Below, piece after piece: positions 1-11,809 of a stretch of 64,000 nt of DNA. A program made the translations under genes and the position numbers. This stretch comes from Epiperipatus broadwayi (taxonomy: Eukaryota; Onychophora; Udeonychophora; Euonychophora; Peripatidae). The stretch lies in contig JAQFVV010006305.1 of NCBI GenBank assembly GCA_028023455.1, forward strand, positions 1,725,001-1,789,000. Reading direction: 5' to 3'. The notes under the pieces were generated by a model that worked only from the letters and a program-made list of their open reading frames with translations, made no database searches and was not told where the DNA came from. Every line of letters starts with the position of its first letter. Position 1 is the stretch's first letter.

Positions 1-1420
1 TCTGTGACTGTTAAACATTAAAAATGTATAAAACTATTTTATATGCTTTTATTACCAAAACACTTGCACACCCTCGATATAAACTATCCGATTAACAAAA
101 ATATAAATCATTACTGGAGAAGTTGTCAGTCACTTTAATCTAATCCAGATATATCTTTTACAAACTTGAGAAATTAATGGATATTATTAGGTGGCAGTGC
201 TATTATATTTATATATTTAGATTGTTTCCTAGCTCATGGTCTTCATCTGAGAAGAACATTGGATCTAAGCACCTATTTTTACATTCAGAAAACACTTTTA
301 ACTCTTTTATATTATCAAATTAATAATCTGAGATTCATGATTTGAAATCTAAGCCAACATGCTTGAATAAGTGTAAAATTCTGAAACTAATCATGTGATA
401 TATTGTTGCGAAATCGTTTGTCAAGTTTTCATTATCTGTTAAACTTTTGAAAATATTTTTGTATTCAATTATTATAAATATGTGTATGAATATATATTTA
501 TATATAGAATTTAAATTAAATATATTTTCGTTTTAGGAAAGAAAGTTTTAATGTAATTACATTTTAAAAAGGCTAAAAAAAAACATGTCAACATTTTCTC
601 TCAAAAATAAATATTTGCAACAAGATTTTAATCTTAAATAAGCTTAAATAGAAATAAAAGATAACGACAAAAACATGTAATCTGTACTTGCTAAAGGATT
701 ATTGTTTTTTCTGGTTAAAACCCTTTTCAGTATTTATTTTGTGTAGATAGTCTTTCTTTTTATTTTATTTTTATCTTGCCCTCTATTATATATATATATA
801 TTTGCAGCGCACAAACACATTAAGCTCAAATAATATTTGTATTGCTATCGAGATCAGATCATGCTATATATATATATTAAATAATATTTATGTAAGTTAT
901 ACAAAATGTTAAAGCTTCCCAGAGAAAAAGAAATTGTATATGGAAAATGTAAAAATTTACAGAAATATAGCTACGCGGATAATGTTTAAATAATACATCA
1001 AAGTTAATAATATCAAAAATTAATGTAATAGTTTATCATCAATTATAAAGGGGTTATTAAAACGCATTTTTGTAAACGTAATGTAGTTAATCCCAATTGA
1101 CAGGCTGTTACAATGTATAAACCCTAAATACTTGAAAAAAAAACATTTTGAATTTAAGTTCAACTAACTTGCTTTCATTCCCCCCCCCCCCCCCGTCTTT
1201 TCTTTTCTCCCGTCTTTGTCAATTTCATATACATAATATGATTATTAAATTTCATTTCATTGTAATAATAATGAAAAAAAAAACCCGTTAATACTAACAT
1301 ATGCTATGCCATCTACAAGTATATTTGAAATAGTAAATATTCGTACAATTATTGATCATAAACGAGTATTTTATTATACTTAGCTAAAAATAAACCAGTA
1401 ATGGAAAACAATCTTTAACA
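1..1420. other. AT-rich spacer, no gene seen
   Basis: I see no open frame of useful length, no recognisable exon and no transposon motif here. The stretch holds short TA runs near 788-800 and 866-878 and a run of 15 C at 1180-1194, which stands out in such AT-rich DNA. It is best read as intron or intergenic spacer. Confidence 0.6.
1180..1194. repeat. poly-C homopolymer (15 nt)
   Basis: An uninterrupted run of 15 C, followed by a pyrimidine-rich stretch. Its length could be affected by sequencing error. Confidence 0.9.
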
Positions 1421-1422
1421 GA

Positions 1423-1864
1423 TCTAACAAGTGCATTCTTTTTTTTTTTTACTATTTCCTGTAAAAAGAGAACTTCTGCAGAGATCTTGTCCTAGAGTTG
1501 GCTTATTTTAAAGATATTTTATCTTTTTAAAAACACACACACATATATATATATTTCTTGTTGTTTGCTTGTTATTGAGGAGTCACAGGAGACAAATAGT
1601 GATATAACTTTCAGATGTAAAGGTTAGCAATGAATAAATCTAACAAGTGCACTCTTCTTTTTTACCGTTTCCTGTAAAGAGAGATGATCTGCAGCGATCT
1701 TTGTCCTAGAATTGGCTTCTTTTAAAGATATTTTATCTTTTTAAAAACATATTCACACATATATGTATATTTTGTTGTTTGCTTTGCTTAGGCTATTGAT
1801 GAAGTAACAGGTGACAGATAGTGGTACAACTTTCAGATGTAAGAGTTAATTAACAATGAATAAA
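1423..1864 (+). repeat. two-unit direct tandem duplication, ~216-226 bp per unit
   Basis: Unit 1 (about 1423-1638) and unit 2 (about 1639-1864) begin with the same TCTAACAAGTGCA and share, in the same order, the C/T-rich run, TTTCCTGTAAA, CTGCAG, TTAAAGATATTTTATC, a CA/TA microsatellite, TTGTTGTTTGCTT, ACTTTCAGATGTAA and AATGAATAAA. Small indels and substitutions separate them, so this is an old local duplication. No coding potential is visible. Confidence 0.9.
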
Positions 1865-2394
1865 ATTTTCTAAAATGCTAAAATGTAGGGGAAACTACCT
1901 ACCTAGCAAAACACTTTCGAAGAAAAATTCACATTACACTAAATAATAGTCATAGTAAATACAACATTTTATAGAAATGATTTATCCCAGAGTTCAATTT
2001 TCTCATCTATCAGAAAAAGAATATGGAAACTCATTTATGTTGATTATATTGCTTTAACTTTTCAAAAGAGACCCTTTTCTGAAATAGAAAAGTCTCTCAA
2101 TAAGAATATGAAAAAATTGAAAATCTTTTTCAAATTTTGTGTTCTTATTCCGAATGTACCAAAGATAATATACTCAATTCTTTATTTAAACAATAAGATA
2201 ATATCTCATAACCTGAATATAACTTTTGCAATAATAGATTGAAATATAATTTTATCCATTAGTAATCCTTGATAATAGTTTAATTAATTTTCTTCTTTTA
2301 TCTAAGATTAGATAATTAATTTTTTTAGTAATAATCTCTATGAAAAATTAACTGAAGCTCCTTGAGGTTGTGATGCAAGTTCTTTACTACAACC

Positions 2395-2640
2395 TTTCTA
2401 ACTGTAACATATTTAGATGGTGAATAAAGTATCCGGTTTAGAGAAAAAGGTTGCACACAAAAATTCTGAATGCTCAATTAAATATTACCATGAGAAATAT
2501 TACTGGCATTCTGATATCTACTCCATTGCCATGGCTGTCTGTTGTTTCACATATTTTCCCACCAGATATTAGAAGACAAGTTGTTATAGAAGACATATAA
2601 AAAGCTATTAAGTGGAATGGATTTTCCTATAATTTAAGAT
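2395..2640 (+). pseudogene. LINE relic, C-terminal tail of ORF2 (APE-type, Jockey/CR1-like)
   Basis: The + frame covering 2470-2625 reads ILNAQLNITMRNITGIL, then STPLPWLSVVSHIFPPDIRR, then a stop. This resembles the conserved region after the reverse transcriptase in many animal LINEs (tiny initial helix, P-W-L-P-V-L-S-H-I, P-P-x-x-R-R). Nothing upstream or downstream can be joined to it, so only a fragment survives. The clade assignment is from memory of the motif and is uncertain. It is a dead fragment with no expected function. Confidence 0.6.
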
Positions 2641-3949
2641 CTAGTTTTACTACTTAAGACTCATCTTAAATCAATATCTTCTTTTTAGATGTTGAATCAA
2701 AAATATAAGATTGAAAAGTTATCATGTAAAAATGGAATTTTTATGAGATTGCAAGGTAATACAGTATATATTTTTTTCAGATGCAACAGTAAAGCTATGT
2801 AGGTTTGATTTTTCTATTCAGGTGGACTTTCATGAACAGATTCATGATGACTCATGGTCATTGTGTTTATTTGCTTTATAAGTCAAATTTAGTAATCACT
2901 GATCAATATAGATGCAGACAAACATAAATCATGAAACACATAGTTTAATATTTACCAAATCTGTCACTACAATGGTAAGATTGAAGAGTCATTAGTGAAT
3001 CTATCTTCCTGGTTGGATTATTTACAAGTTCTTTTATAATATTTTAACAGTTAGGTTGTCTAAAAAAATACATATCCTAAATAAATAAATGATGCTTTCT
3101 GTCTTGCAGGAAAAAATGTTAGACCATGAAAGGCTAGAAGCTATTTCCAAACAATCTTTTCTGTTTCTCTTTTTTTTACTGTCTTCTGTTATATAAGCTA
3201 GTGTAAGGTTTAGTTTTCATGAACTTCTCATGCTGTCAGTCATCTCTTTATAATGATAAGATTGTGTCCTTATTTAACAATATTTCTATCCTTTAACTAC
3301 AAGTGCAGCAATTCTAATTCCAATTCTTTTCATTATTTTAGCACAAATCTCAGGAACTAAAAAAGCAATGACACACAGATTAGTAGACTGAAAATCCTTA
3401 GCTGTAATATTTGTTTGAAGCAGTAAATTCTAAATATGCCATGTTGGAACTGGATTGTACATATATATGCAGTCTATTTAATTAAGAGTGTGATTGAAAA
3501 AAATATTTTTATATTATAGGGGCAGTTAGAAGTGCTCACAATGGAAGTGGAAGGGGTCTAGAAAAGGTTGATCTAAAAATTACATGTTTTGCACATTTTA
3601 ATTATATTACTGTATCTGTTGGATTATTCATTAAAGGGATAAAAATAGTTGTAACATTAGTAGAGAAATAAAGTAGGAATCAGTGATAGTAATAATTGTA
3701 AGTACTTTAAATTTGTCTTTTTTTAAAATATGGATACATGTAATGTGTTAATCTTATTTGATGCAAACTGTTCACAACTGGAATGAAAAATGGTAATTGT
3801 AGTTAAAAAGCTATCAAGATCTAAAATTGATATAGTTGCTTCTTGAAAGGTAGAACAATCAGTATAATGAGGTAACATATTGTTGGTTTTGCTGTAGAGT
3901 TGAATTTACAATCTTTTATTCTGAAAATTCTTTGAACTATCAATGAAAG

Positions 3950-6420
3950 GCTAATGATATTTAAATTTAGTTTGCACAGTAATATTTGTGCTTATTTTAT
4001 CACTGCATATGTTCCACTGTCAGATTCAGAGAATACAGAAAAAGAAAACCATTGTTTTTCTGAAGAATTATTATATCAAATATCATTAAAAAATCTACAC
4101 TTTCTTCTTGGTAACTTTAATGCACATGTTGATATTAACAGCAAATGTGGACTAAAAGTTGTGGAAAATAATGTTTGTGCTGTAAACTCAAATATTCTGA
4201 TGCTACTGTACTTTTGAAAAATGATTGTTACAAATACTTTGACTATGCATTCGTACACATTATAGTTAGAAATCAGACATATTTACATGGCCAGTTAGAA
4301 TTGAAGATTGTATAAATGAGTATTCTTCAAAATTAAAATGATAGTTGCATGAAACATTTGGTCTTATTCTTATTATAATATTAAGAAACTTGATGTTTGT
4401 TCTTTAAAATCTTGTGTTATTCATATTACTTTCAATAGCTGTCAAACACTGAGTTACTAGTTTGGATTTTCATAAGTGGAATGTTACTGAGACATAGTCA
4501 AGTAAATCTATTTGAGTTTTTACTAAAAACCAATTATAACTGATTCTTTGGTAGTGAATATGTTATTAGTGAATTGTATTAAAGGGAAACATGAAATTTT
4601 CTGCTTGTCAGAGTAATAAATTGTATATGAGATTTCATAACTAGTATAGAGATTTAAAGGCAGAAGTTCAGCATTTTATAAAACTACTTTAAAATGATTG
4701 GCAGATTAAAGCAGCAGAGGAGTACATACATTCACCATTCATATTTACCTAAGATCTTTTTTTGATGCATTGAAATTAACATATGCACCCAAAAACCTAT
4801 ATCAATTTTATTAAATTTTCTGATAGTAAGTGTCTTATATGATGACCGTAATATTTAAAACTAGAGAGAATTTTGTTCATTCTTTGAATAAGGATAAGGA
4901 ATTGAGATTATAAATTTTAGAGCTATATTCATTCTATATATTTGTTTATATTTGGACAAGATATTCAGTTTGTTGTAGTAAAATAATTCTTGGCAATCTT
5001 AAAAAAAAAAAAAAAAAACTTCTGATTTTGATGAGATACTCAATGAAGTTTTAAAATATGGTGATATGTTAATTTCAAAAATATTGAAATTTTTTAAAAG
5101 ATATATGTTTTTATGTAGTTATTGTTCAGATTTTAAAAATAGACAAAATTGAAGTAAATCATTATGGAATATTATACAGCAAAGTCTACTTTCAAGGATT
5201 TTATTATAGCTTACTTCCAACCACAGTGAATTTTATGATGATGACATTTTATAGTTGGAAATATATGTTGAATTATTTCCATCTAGATGATGGAAATAAT
5301 CTCAAATGTATAGTTACAATTATAGACATGTTTTTATTGCTGGGGAAATGAAAGAAAAGTGTTGAGAAAACAAGAATGATATAATTATATATTGTCTTTA
5401 TTAATTTTATCAATCCATTTGATTCAATTCATTGAATATATATCAGGCACTATTTGAAATTAGTTGGTTATTCACCATAGTTTATTCATATTTTACAATT
5501 TCTATATGATAAAATGGGAGGAAGTCTCATTACTAAGGAGAAAAATCAAGCATTTGAAATGAAAACTTATGTTAAACAAGAATATATGTGTATTAATTCC
5601 AATTTTCTTTTCAATTTTTATGACAGTGGTCTTTGGAACTGCTTATAAGTTACTTCATGAAGCAGGCATCAAGATATAATATAAGTTTAGTAATAGAATT
5701 TTAAATTTTGAATTCATTTTTTAAAAGCATAAAGAATTCCATTTTCTTGCTTTATGAATTTACACTGTGGGAATAATTATGTTATTTTTTTTTTATCATT
5801 TCAAAATATAGTCTTCATAATATGTAATATATAAAGTCTATTTAAATAATTAATGTTACTCAAGTACTTTTTCAGCCAGTGATGGAAATAAAAAATCTTC
5901 AACAACTTTTTAGTTTATGTGGTTATCAACTTAAGAATATAAGCTAATTTATATGTCTTTGTAACTTTTTAAATAGAAAGGTAAAATTAGATGTTGAGGT
6001 GCAATGCAAACTCCAAAAAGCTGCTGCTGCTTTTAACACATTAAAAGTTAGAATATTTCATCACAGTGATATAACTACCATGTTATTTAACATATGCAAG
6101 TGAAGAAAAAATTATTGATATAAATTAAAGGTATTAGAGATATTTCATTTAAAGATCTTATGTAAAATTCTAAAAATATAATGGAAAAATCATAGGATCA
6201 ATTAATATGTTCTTTAGCTTGTTAGATGTGATGGTGTAAAGTTTTTATTCCTAAATCACAGCTTCATTGGATCAAAGATGTGAAATGTTTGAATGATACA
6301 GGATTTTCTCAAAAAGTATTTTATGATTAACTTGAGTATAGATTTTGTGAGAGAGTCAGATCCCATTTATATATAAAGATTATCTCAAAAACTCTAAAGT
6401 AATGCAATATTTTTCATTTT
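3950..6420 (+). pseudogene. old LINE relic: endonuclease, RT and C-terminal domain pieces
   Basis: Several + strand pieces lie in the order expected of a LINE ORF2. At 3954-4217 an 87-residue open piece contains a Y-V-P-L-S stretch and FLLGNFNAHV, matching the endonuclease motif LGDFNARVG. Around 5020-5070, DEILNEVLKYGDM matches the block before RT motif 1, and 5140-5230 resembles the N-Y-R-G-I-S-L-L-S block. Around 5880-5945, EIKNLQQLFSLCGYQL resembles the block after the catalytic Asp pair. At 5985-6105, LDVEVQCKLQKAAAAFNTL matches the conserved post-RT helix. At 6320-6400, FCERVRSHLYIKDYLKNSK resembles the R-x-R-x-R-Y-K-D-x-L-K tail. Frames change often and stops are frequent, so this is an ancient non-functional copy. 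Exact ends and clade are not resolved. Confidence 0.7.
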
Positions 6421-6649
6421 ACTGGGAAAAATATGGCTGAGAATACAATATAATGAAGAAGTACATATTGAAGTCTTTCAGAAAAAAGTTTGCTACAGAA
6501 GAAATTAAGAAAAATAGCTTCACTAAATATCAAATGAATAGAATAATGGTATCTGACATATTTTAAGCCAATAAACATCATGCCTTGAATTGTCTTGAGG
6601 CACAAATAAAGGCATTTGAAAGTAAACATCACGTGATACTGTATGGAGA

Positions 6650-8160
6650 GTTTTGACTGTTTTAATTTGACATATTTGTGGGATAGAAATTGATTTGTAT
6701 AATAACTACCAAGTTCATCTCTAATGTATTGTTATTATTATTATTATTAATACATAGATAGATATCTGTCTTTATTGTCAAACAAAAATTTACATGATTA
6801 ATACTTGTTTTTCTTTTTTACGCTTGAAATTGGAAATGGCCATACAGCTGCTGCTGCTAATATTCTTAGCAACCATTAAATAAGTAATAATATTGTTAAT
6901 TGATATTTTATCTTCTAAGTGGAAGACAGATTATCATTTAATTTTCCAAACATTTGTTTTTAAATTTTCCCAGCTGTGAATTTACCCAGGAATTTTTAGT
7001 AGTCATTAAAATATCTAAGGCAAATTTGATTGTTTATTTCCTATCACACAATGATATTTATGCCAAAATGTTCATAATTGAAATCAATTTTACAGGCACT
7101 GATTTTGTTTTCTTTTTTTATAATTTTATTTATAAAATGATAAGTATTTCTCATGGGAAAGAATGAATTTGACCAATCATTTAATAAGGTAAATAAATTG
7201 CCCCATTTATACATGGCTGTAAATAAAAGAAAACTTTTATAAAAGTATTGTTACTGTTTAAAAGTATTCCTTATTAGTTAGTTAAGCGAATTTGTCTATA
7301 AATTATTTTTTTTAAAGAAATAAATTTGCATTTGAATTCATTGAAAAACTATAGGAAATTGTATTTTCTATTTTTATATACTTCTATTGTGCGAATTTTA
7401 ATAAGTTTAGAACTTTAGAGCACAATTACAACATATGCAACCAGAATTTTTATTTTTCCTTTAAAATAAAAATAATAATATTGAATGCTTATTCTTTTTC
7501 AGTAACATGAATAATATTTTTCAACAAAGATATTGCGATATATATTTATTCACAGACATATATATATATATAAGGAAAGGAATTGGACAAATTAGTGAGA
7601 ACATCTGTGATAATATTAATATGGTATAGAGTTATTATTTGTTTATAGAATAGCTTGGTTTCTATGTAAAATGAAATTACATAATATTTAAAAAACATTT
7701 AGAAAAATATTAGTCATTCCTTATGAATGAAAATTTTGTTTTATTGATAGATGTTGTGGATGATGATGTCTGCGTCTTACTTATTCTTCTAGAATGAACT
7801 ATAGAATCTCATTAATATTTAAATTAGGTCATGGGATAGGCTATAGAATTTTTGAACTAATATTTTTGATTGTCTGTGCAATATATTATCTAATCTGTCA
7901 AAATTTTAAAATTGTCTGCAATTATGATGCATTTACTTAAAGTAATGATTGAATTATAAGAATATCATGATATAGCTATTCAAATTCACATAGTCCCATT
8001 GCCTTATTTACAATTTTGATAACGTAAACTTTTTCCAAAGTGTTGATGGTAATTTTTTTCTATCTGTCTGATATATTTTCAACCATTCACTCTCAGAAAT
8101 TGATGACCTTGAAATGTTGGCTCACTTCTGTTAAGTTATTTTGTTAAACATTGGCTACTG
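6650..8160. other. AT-rich spacer, no gene seen
   Basis: This stretch between the old LINE relic and the RTE element holds short ATT runs (6729-6748) and TA runs (7556-7572) and a 70-residue open frame at 6954-7166 with no recognisable motif. I see no exon, RNA gene or transposon end in it. Confidence 0.55.
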
Positions 8161-8184
8161 ATATATCATCATCACCAACCATTA

Positions 8185-8705
8185 TCAATCCACTACAGGA
8201 TGAAGGTCTCCAAGTTCAATCCATCTTTTCCTATCTTTAGCTTCTCTTCTCCACATCACCCCTGCACACTTTCTTATTTCATCCATCCATCTCACATGTG
8301 GTCTCTTTCTGGGTCTTTTACAATCTCTTGGAATCCAGTTCAAAATTTAATTGTCCATGTACTATCATCTTGTCTAGCAATATGTCCAGCCCAACTCCAC
8401 TTCAGTCTTTTAATTTTTTCAATGAGGTCAGTAACACCTGTTTGTTCTCTTAGCCATACATTGTATTTTCGATCTCTTCTTGTTACTCCCAACATGCATC
8501 TCTCCATACTTCTTTGAGTGGTATGAAGTCTCTGTATTGTTCTTCTATTAAGTGTCCAAGTCTCAGATCCATAAGTAAGAACTGGCAAAACACATTTATT
8601 AAAAACCTTCCTTTTCAAACACATAGGCATATTTCCTTTTAGTATCAAGTTATTTCTACCAAAAGCACTCCAACCAAATTTAATTCTATGATTAATTTCA
8701 TCCAT
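8185..8705 (-). pseudogene. RTE-like LINE, C-terminal domain of ORF2
   Basis: The open piece 8705-8340 carries CVLPVLTYGSETWTLNRR, QRSMERCMLGVTRRDRKYN, then LKWSWAGHIARQDDSTWT, which is the conserved post-RT region of RTE-like and related LINEs. A frameshift near 8340 moves the rest into another frame, which reads on without stops (RPRKRPHVRWMDEIRKCAG, then LGDLHPVVD) to a TGA at 8187-8185. The C-terminus is therefore complete apart from the frameshift. Function of this region is unclear in the family. Confidence 0.85.
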
Positions 8706-8775
8706 TATGTTTCCATCTGCATTAATATTCTGACCAAGGTATTTGTAACTGTTAACTTTTTATAACTCATCATAA

Positions 8776-9830
8776 TCAATCTTTATTTTCATATTTTGAG
8801 AAAAATCTATTAAACATTACTTTAGACTTTTTAACATTTATCTTTAGTCCTACTTTTCTACTTTCATCTGATAACTCCTGCAACATTTCCTGTAGTTCTA
8901 AAACATTATTCGCAAAAACAACTACATCATCTGCAAAATCTAAATGACTTAAATAATCTCCATTTTCTTTCACTCCTTTAGCTTCCCATTTTAATCCACA
9001 AAATACTTCTTGAAGCACTGCTGTAAAAAGTTTTGGAGATATGGAGTCACCCTGTCTTACATCCTTTGCAATGTTGATTTTCCTACTATCATTATGTAAT
9101 CTAATTGTTGCTGTTGCATTTTTATAAATATTCTTTAAAATATGACAATATCCTGGATCTCCACCTTGATGATCCAATTCTTTAATCACTGAAGAAATGT
9201 TTATAGAATCAAATGCCTTTTCATAATCTACAAATCCTAAGCATAATGGCAACTCATATTCATTTGTCCTTTCTATAACTTCTCTCAATACCTGGATATG
9301 ATCTACTGTATTAAAACCACTTTTAAATCCAGCTTGTTCTCTTGGTTGGTGGAAATCCAGTGTTTTCTGTAGACGAGTTGTAATTATCTTAGTAAAAATT
9401 TTGTATAAAACTGATAAAAGACTGATAGGTCTGTAATTTCTAATATCTTCTTTATTACCTTTTTTAAATATTAATATTAATACTGCATTCTTCCAATCAT
9501 CTGGTACATCTTTATCATTTAGACATTTGGCATATAACTTTGCTAAAATTTTTTCTATTTCTTCACCTGCTTCTTTTAATATATCAATTATAATTCCGTA
9601 ATTATCTGGAGCCTTCCATTTCTTCATAAATTTAATTGCATGTCTCATTTCCTCATTCAAAATTCTGGGCAATTCAGAAGATATAATAGGTATAGGAGGC
9701 ACTTGTTCTTTATTACTATATAATTTTTTATAGAAGTCTTCTACACATTTCATGATGTCATCTCTTTTTTTAATAATAATGCCATCTTTTTTTCTTATTG
9801 CAGATATAAATTTCCTACCAATAATGAAAT
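8776..9830 (-). pseudogene. RTE-like LINE, reverse transcriptase domain
   Basis: A 325-residue open stretch (9753-8776), extended in frame to about 9830. Blocks in order: KFMKKWKAPDNYGI, IRNYRPISLLSVLYKIFTKI, REQAGFKSGFNTVDHIQVLR, LGFVDYEKAFDSINISSV (first catalytic Asp), VRQGDSISPKLFTAVL, HLDFADDVVVFANNV (catalytic FADD, near 8955-8915) and KVGLKINVKKSKVM. This is the complete finger-palm order of a LINE RT with its catalytic aspartates intact. It copies element RNA at the nicked target. It is one frame off from the endonuclease upstream and from the C-terminal domain downstream. Confidence 0.9.
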
Positions 9831-10003
9831 GTTGTTTTACACTCTTTAGACTTTTATTCTCTTCTTACAACTTTCCTTGCTAATTCACCATTATACTTTC
9901 TTATATCATTTTCAATTTTTCTCTGCACCATTTTACAAAATTCGAGATATTCAATTTTTTTTAATGCATTATTGTTGTATATCCTCATATTTCCTTCTTT
10001 TCT

Positions 10004-11000
10004 TCATAAATTCTCTAGTCTCAGTAGAAATTTTATTGGTAAATTGTTGCTTTTTCTACCAGCTATCTTTGTTGCAGTTTTTAAAAATGTATCGCTTATT
10101 TTTCTATTAATGTCATTCAAATCTGAATCATGTTCAAAATCTACTAATACTTGAAACCGATTTGTAAGTTCTAATTTAAATTCATTAGAATGTTTCTGAA
10201 GATTAGGAATATCAACTGTAAATATTGTTTTTCTTAATAATTTTTGTCTCTCTAGTTTTGCATTAATATGTATCTTACATCTTACTAATCGATGATCACT
10301 TCCTGTGTTAAATTTATTAAGAACATTACAATATTGAAATATGTATTTTATGTTAGTAAAAATATAATCCAATTCTGCTGTACCTTTATTTGGATGCTTC
10401 CATGTCCATTTCCTTTTAACATTTTTCTCAAAAAAAGAATTCATAATATAAAGCTTTTCTTTTTCTGCAAACTCCACAAGTCTATGTCCTCTCTCATTTC
10501 TATTACCATAACCAACATTACCTACAGCATTTTCATCTTTCATTTGTTTACCAATTCTAGCATTAAAGTTTTCCATAACAATTTTAAAATGTTGTTTACT
10601 CTGATCAAAGGCCTTTTGTACATCCATATAAAAATCTTCTACTACTTCATCGCTATGAGAACTTGTTGGGGCATAAACCTGAATTATCTACTTTTGGTAT
10701 CTGGTATTAAGTTGTAAAACTAATCTTGCCACTCTGTCCGATACACCATCAATCTCCACAATGTTATTCTTCCATTTTTTATTTATAATGAATCCTACTC
10801 CACTTGTATTTTTAATATTTATGCCTTTATAGCAGAGTATATGTCCACTGTTTAAATCAATTGTTTCTTCACCTTTTCTTCTAACTTCACAAAGTCCAAT
10901 AATGTCCCATTTAATATAAGACAGTTAATCTAACTCTTGCAATCTTCCTTCACTTGAAAGTGATCTGCAGTTGTAAGTACCTAAATAAAAAGTCATCATC
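10004..11000 (-). pseudogene. RTE-like LINE, apurinic endonuclease domain
   Basis: The domain should nick target DNA to prime reverse transcription. Reading leftward in one frame: GTYNCRSLSSEGRLQELD (about 10985-10930), a TAA, LSYIKWDIIGLCEVRRKGE with the catalytic-Glu E-V-R-R block, a second stop near 10690, QVYAPTSSHSDEVVEDFY, FNARIG (position of the catalytic Asp-Asn block), WTWKHPNKGTAELDYIF and GSDHRLVRCKI with the catalytic S-D-H near 10300. All endonuclease blocks are in one frame broken only by two nonsense codons. The usual GDFNA is ENFNA here (about 10565), so an active-site Asp may be lost. After about 10004 the frame changes into the RT. Confidence 0.85.
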
Positions 11001-11388
11001 AAATGGCAACCTGAGTCTGCAATCAGGGGATTCTTAGCACCCTCTGCCTTCGGCCACCAACCACTGCCTTGGTTAGTGACTTTACAGCCTCCTGGGAATA
11101 AGGGCCATGATTTATTTTTGTCTATCATGATTGTATATATTGGAAAAAATATTCTTAAACTCTGAGGTAAAAAGCCACAAAACTCACCACGTTGGCTAAT
11201 GGGTGTTGATGAGCAGTCCACCCATGTTCATATACTATATGAATAATCACATAGTAATAACAGCTGCAACAACAAGAATGTATGGAGTGGACATTAGGAA
11301 TTTGCCCTGCTCAGTCCCTTTAAGGCCTCCAGGAGGAATCAAAGGGTCTCCTTTCAGTTAATAGCAAACTCCTTTCTGCAGCCTACTG

Positions 11389-11451
<63 letters not shown>

Positions 11452-11468
11452 TATATATATATATATAT
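11389..11468. repeat. (TA)n microsatellite
   Basis: About 80 bases of almost pure alternating T and A. It abuts the 5' end of the RTE-like LINE, so the element may have inserted into it or gained it at the junction. Confidence 0.95.
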
Positions 11469-11477
11469 GAGATAGTT

Positions 11478-11800
11478 CCTAAAAGAAACCAGAATTTTAT
11501 AATAAAAAATTGTTTATTTATTTTTAAGTATTATAAATGTAATCTCTTTCAAATTACTTCATTTGATGCAATACACCAGTCTACATATATTTGTCAAAGT
11601 GATGCTTTTTTAAACATCTGTGTTGTTGTTTTTACACCAATTCTAAGTCCACAAAAAATAAAAATTTTTTTATTGGAGAGATTTAAAAAAAAATCACACA
11701 AAGTGAGATCGAGTGTGTGTGGCTGATAGCTAAGCTGGGTCATGCTGAATTTAATTAAAAAGTATTTCACACTCAAGACTTTGAGAAATGACACTTAATT
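11478..11800 (-). pseudogene. mariner-like transposase relic (C-terminal part)
   Basis: On the minus strand a 66-residue open piece (11794-11594) reads LSVKYFLIKF, then SYQPHTLDLTLCDFFL. This matches the mariner transposase block around its second and third catalytic acidic residues (P-P-Y-S-P-D-L-A-P-C-D-F-F). The downstream stretch (DWCIASNEVI, about 11585-11555) matches the usual C-terminal W-x-x-C-I block. The pattern S-P-D-L-A-P has decayed to T-L-D-L-T-L. No terminal inverted repeat or N-terminus is recognisable, so this is an old fragment. Confidence 0.7.
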
Positions 11801-11809
11801 AGAGTGAAG

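Larger units (their letters stand above)
8163..11388 (-). mobile_element. nearly full-length RTE-like LINE (minus strand), inactivated
   Basis: About 3.2 kb on the minus strand. The 5' end lies near 11388, next to a TA microsatellite. The 5' UTR runs to about 11000, followed by apurinic-type endonuclease, reverse transcriptase and a short C-terminal domain that ends at a TGA (complement at 8185-8187). Only about 20 bases of 3' UTR follow, ending in a GAT-repeat tail (ATCATCATC on the + strand near 8167-8175). A single fused endonuclease-RT ORF, a very short 3' UTR and a microsatellite tail are hallmarks of the RTE clade. The protein needs several frame changes and contains stops, so the copy is dead but young enough to read nearly end to end. 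It is the best-preserved LINE in the window after the one at 57.8-62.1 kb. Confidence 0.85.

Noticed and set aside
8200-8517. 105-residue + strand open frame
   Set aside because: Antisense shadow of the RTE-like LINE C-terminal domain.
10292-10717. 141-residue + strand open frame
   Set aside because: Antisense shadow of the RTE-like LINE endonuclease.
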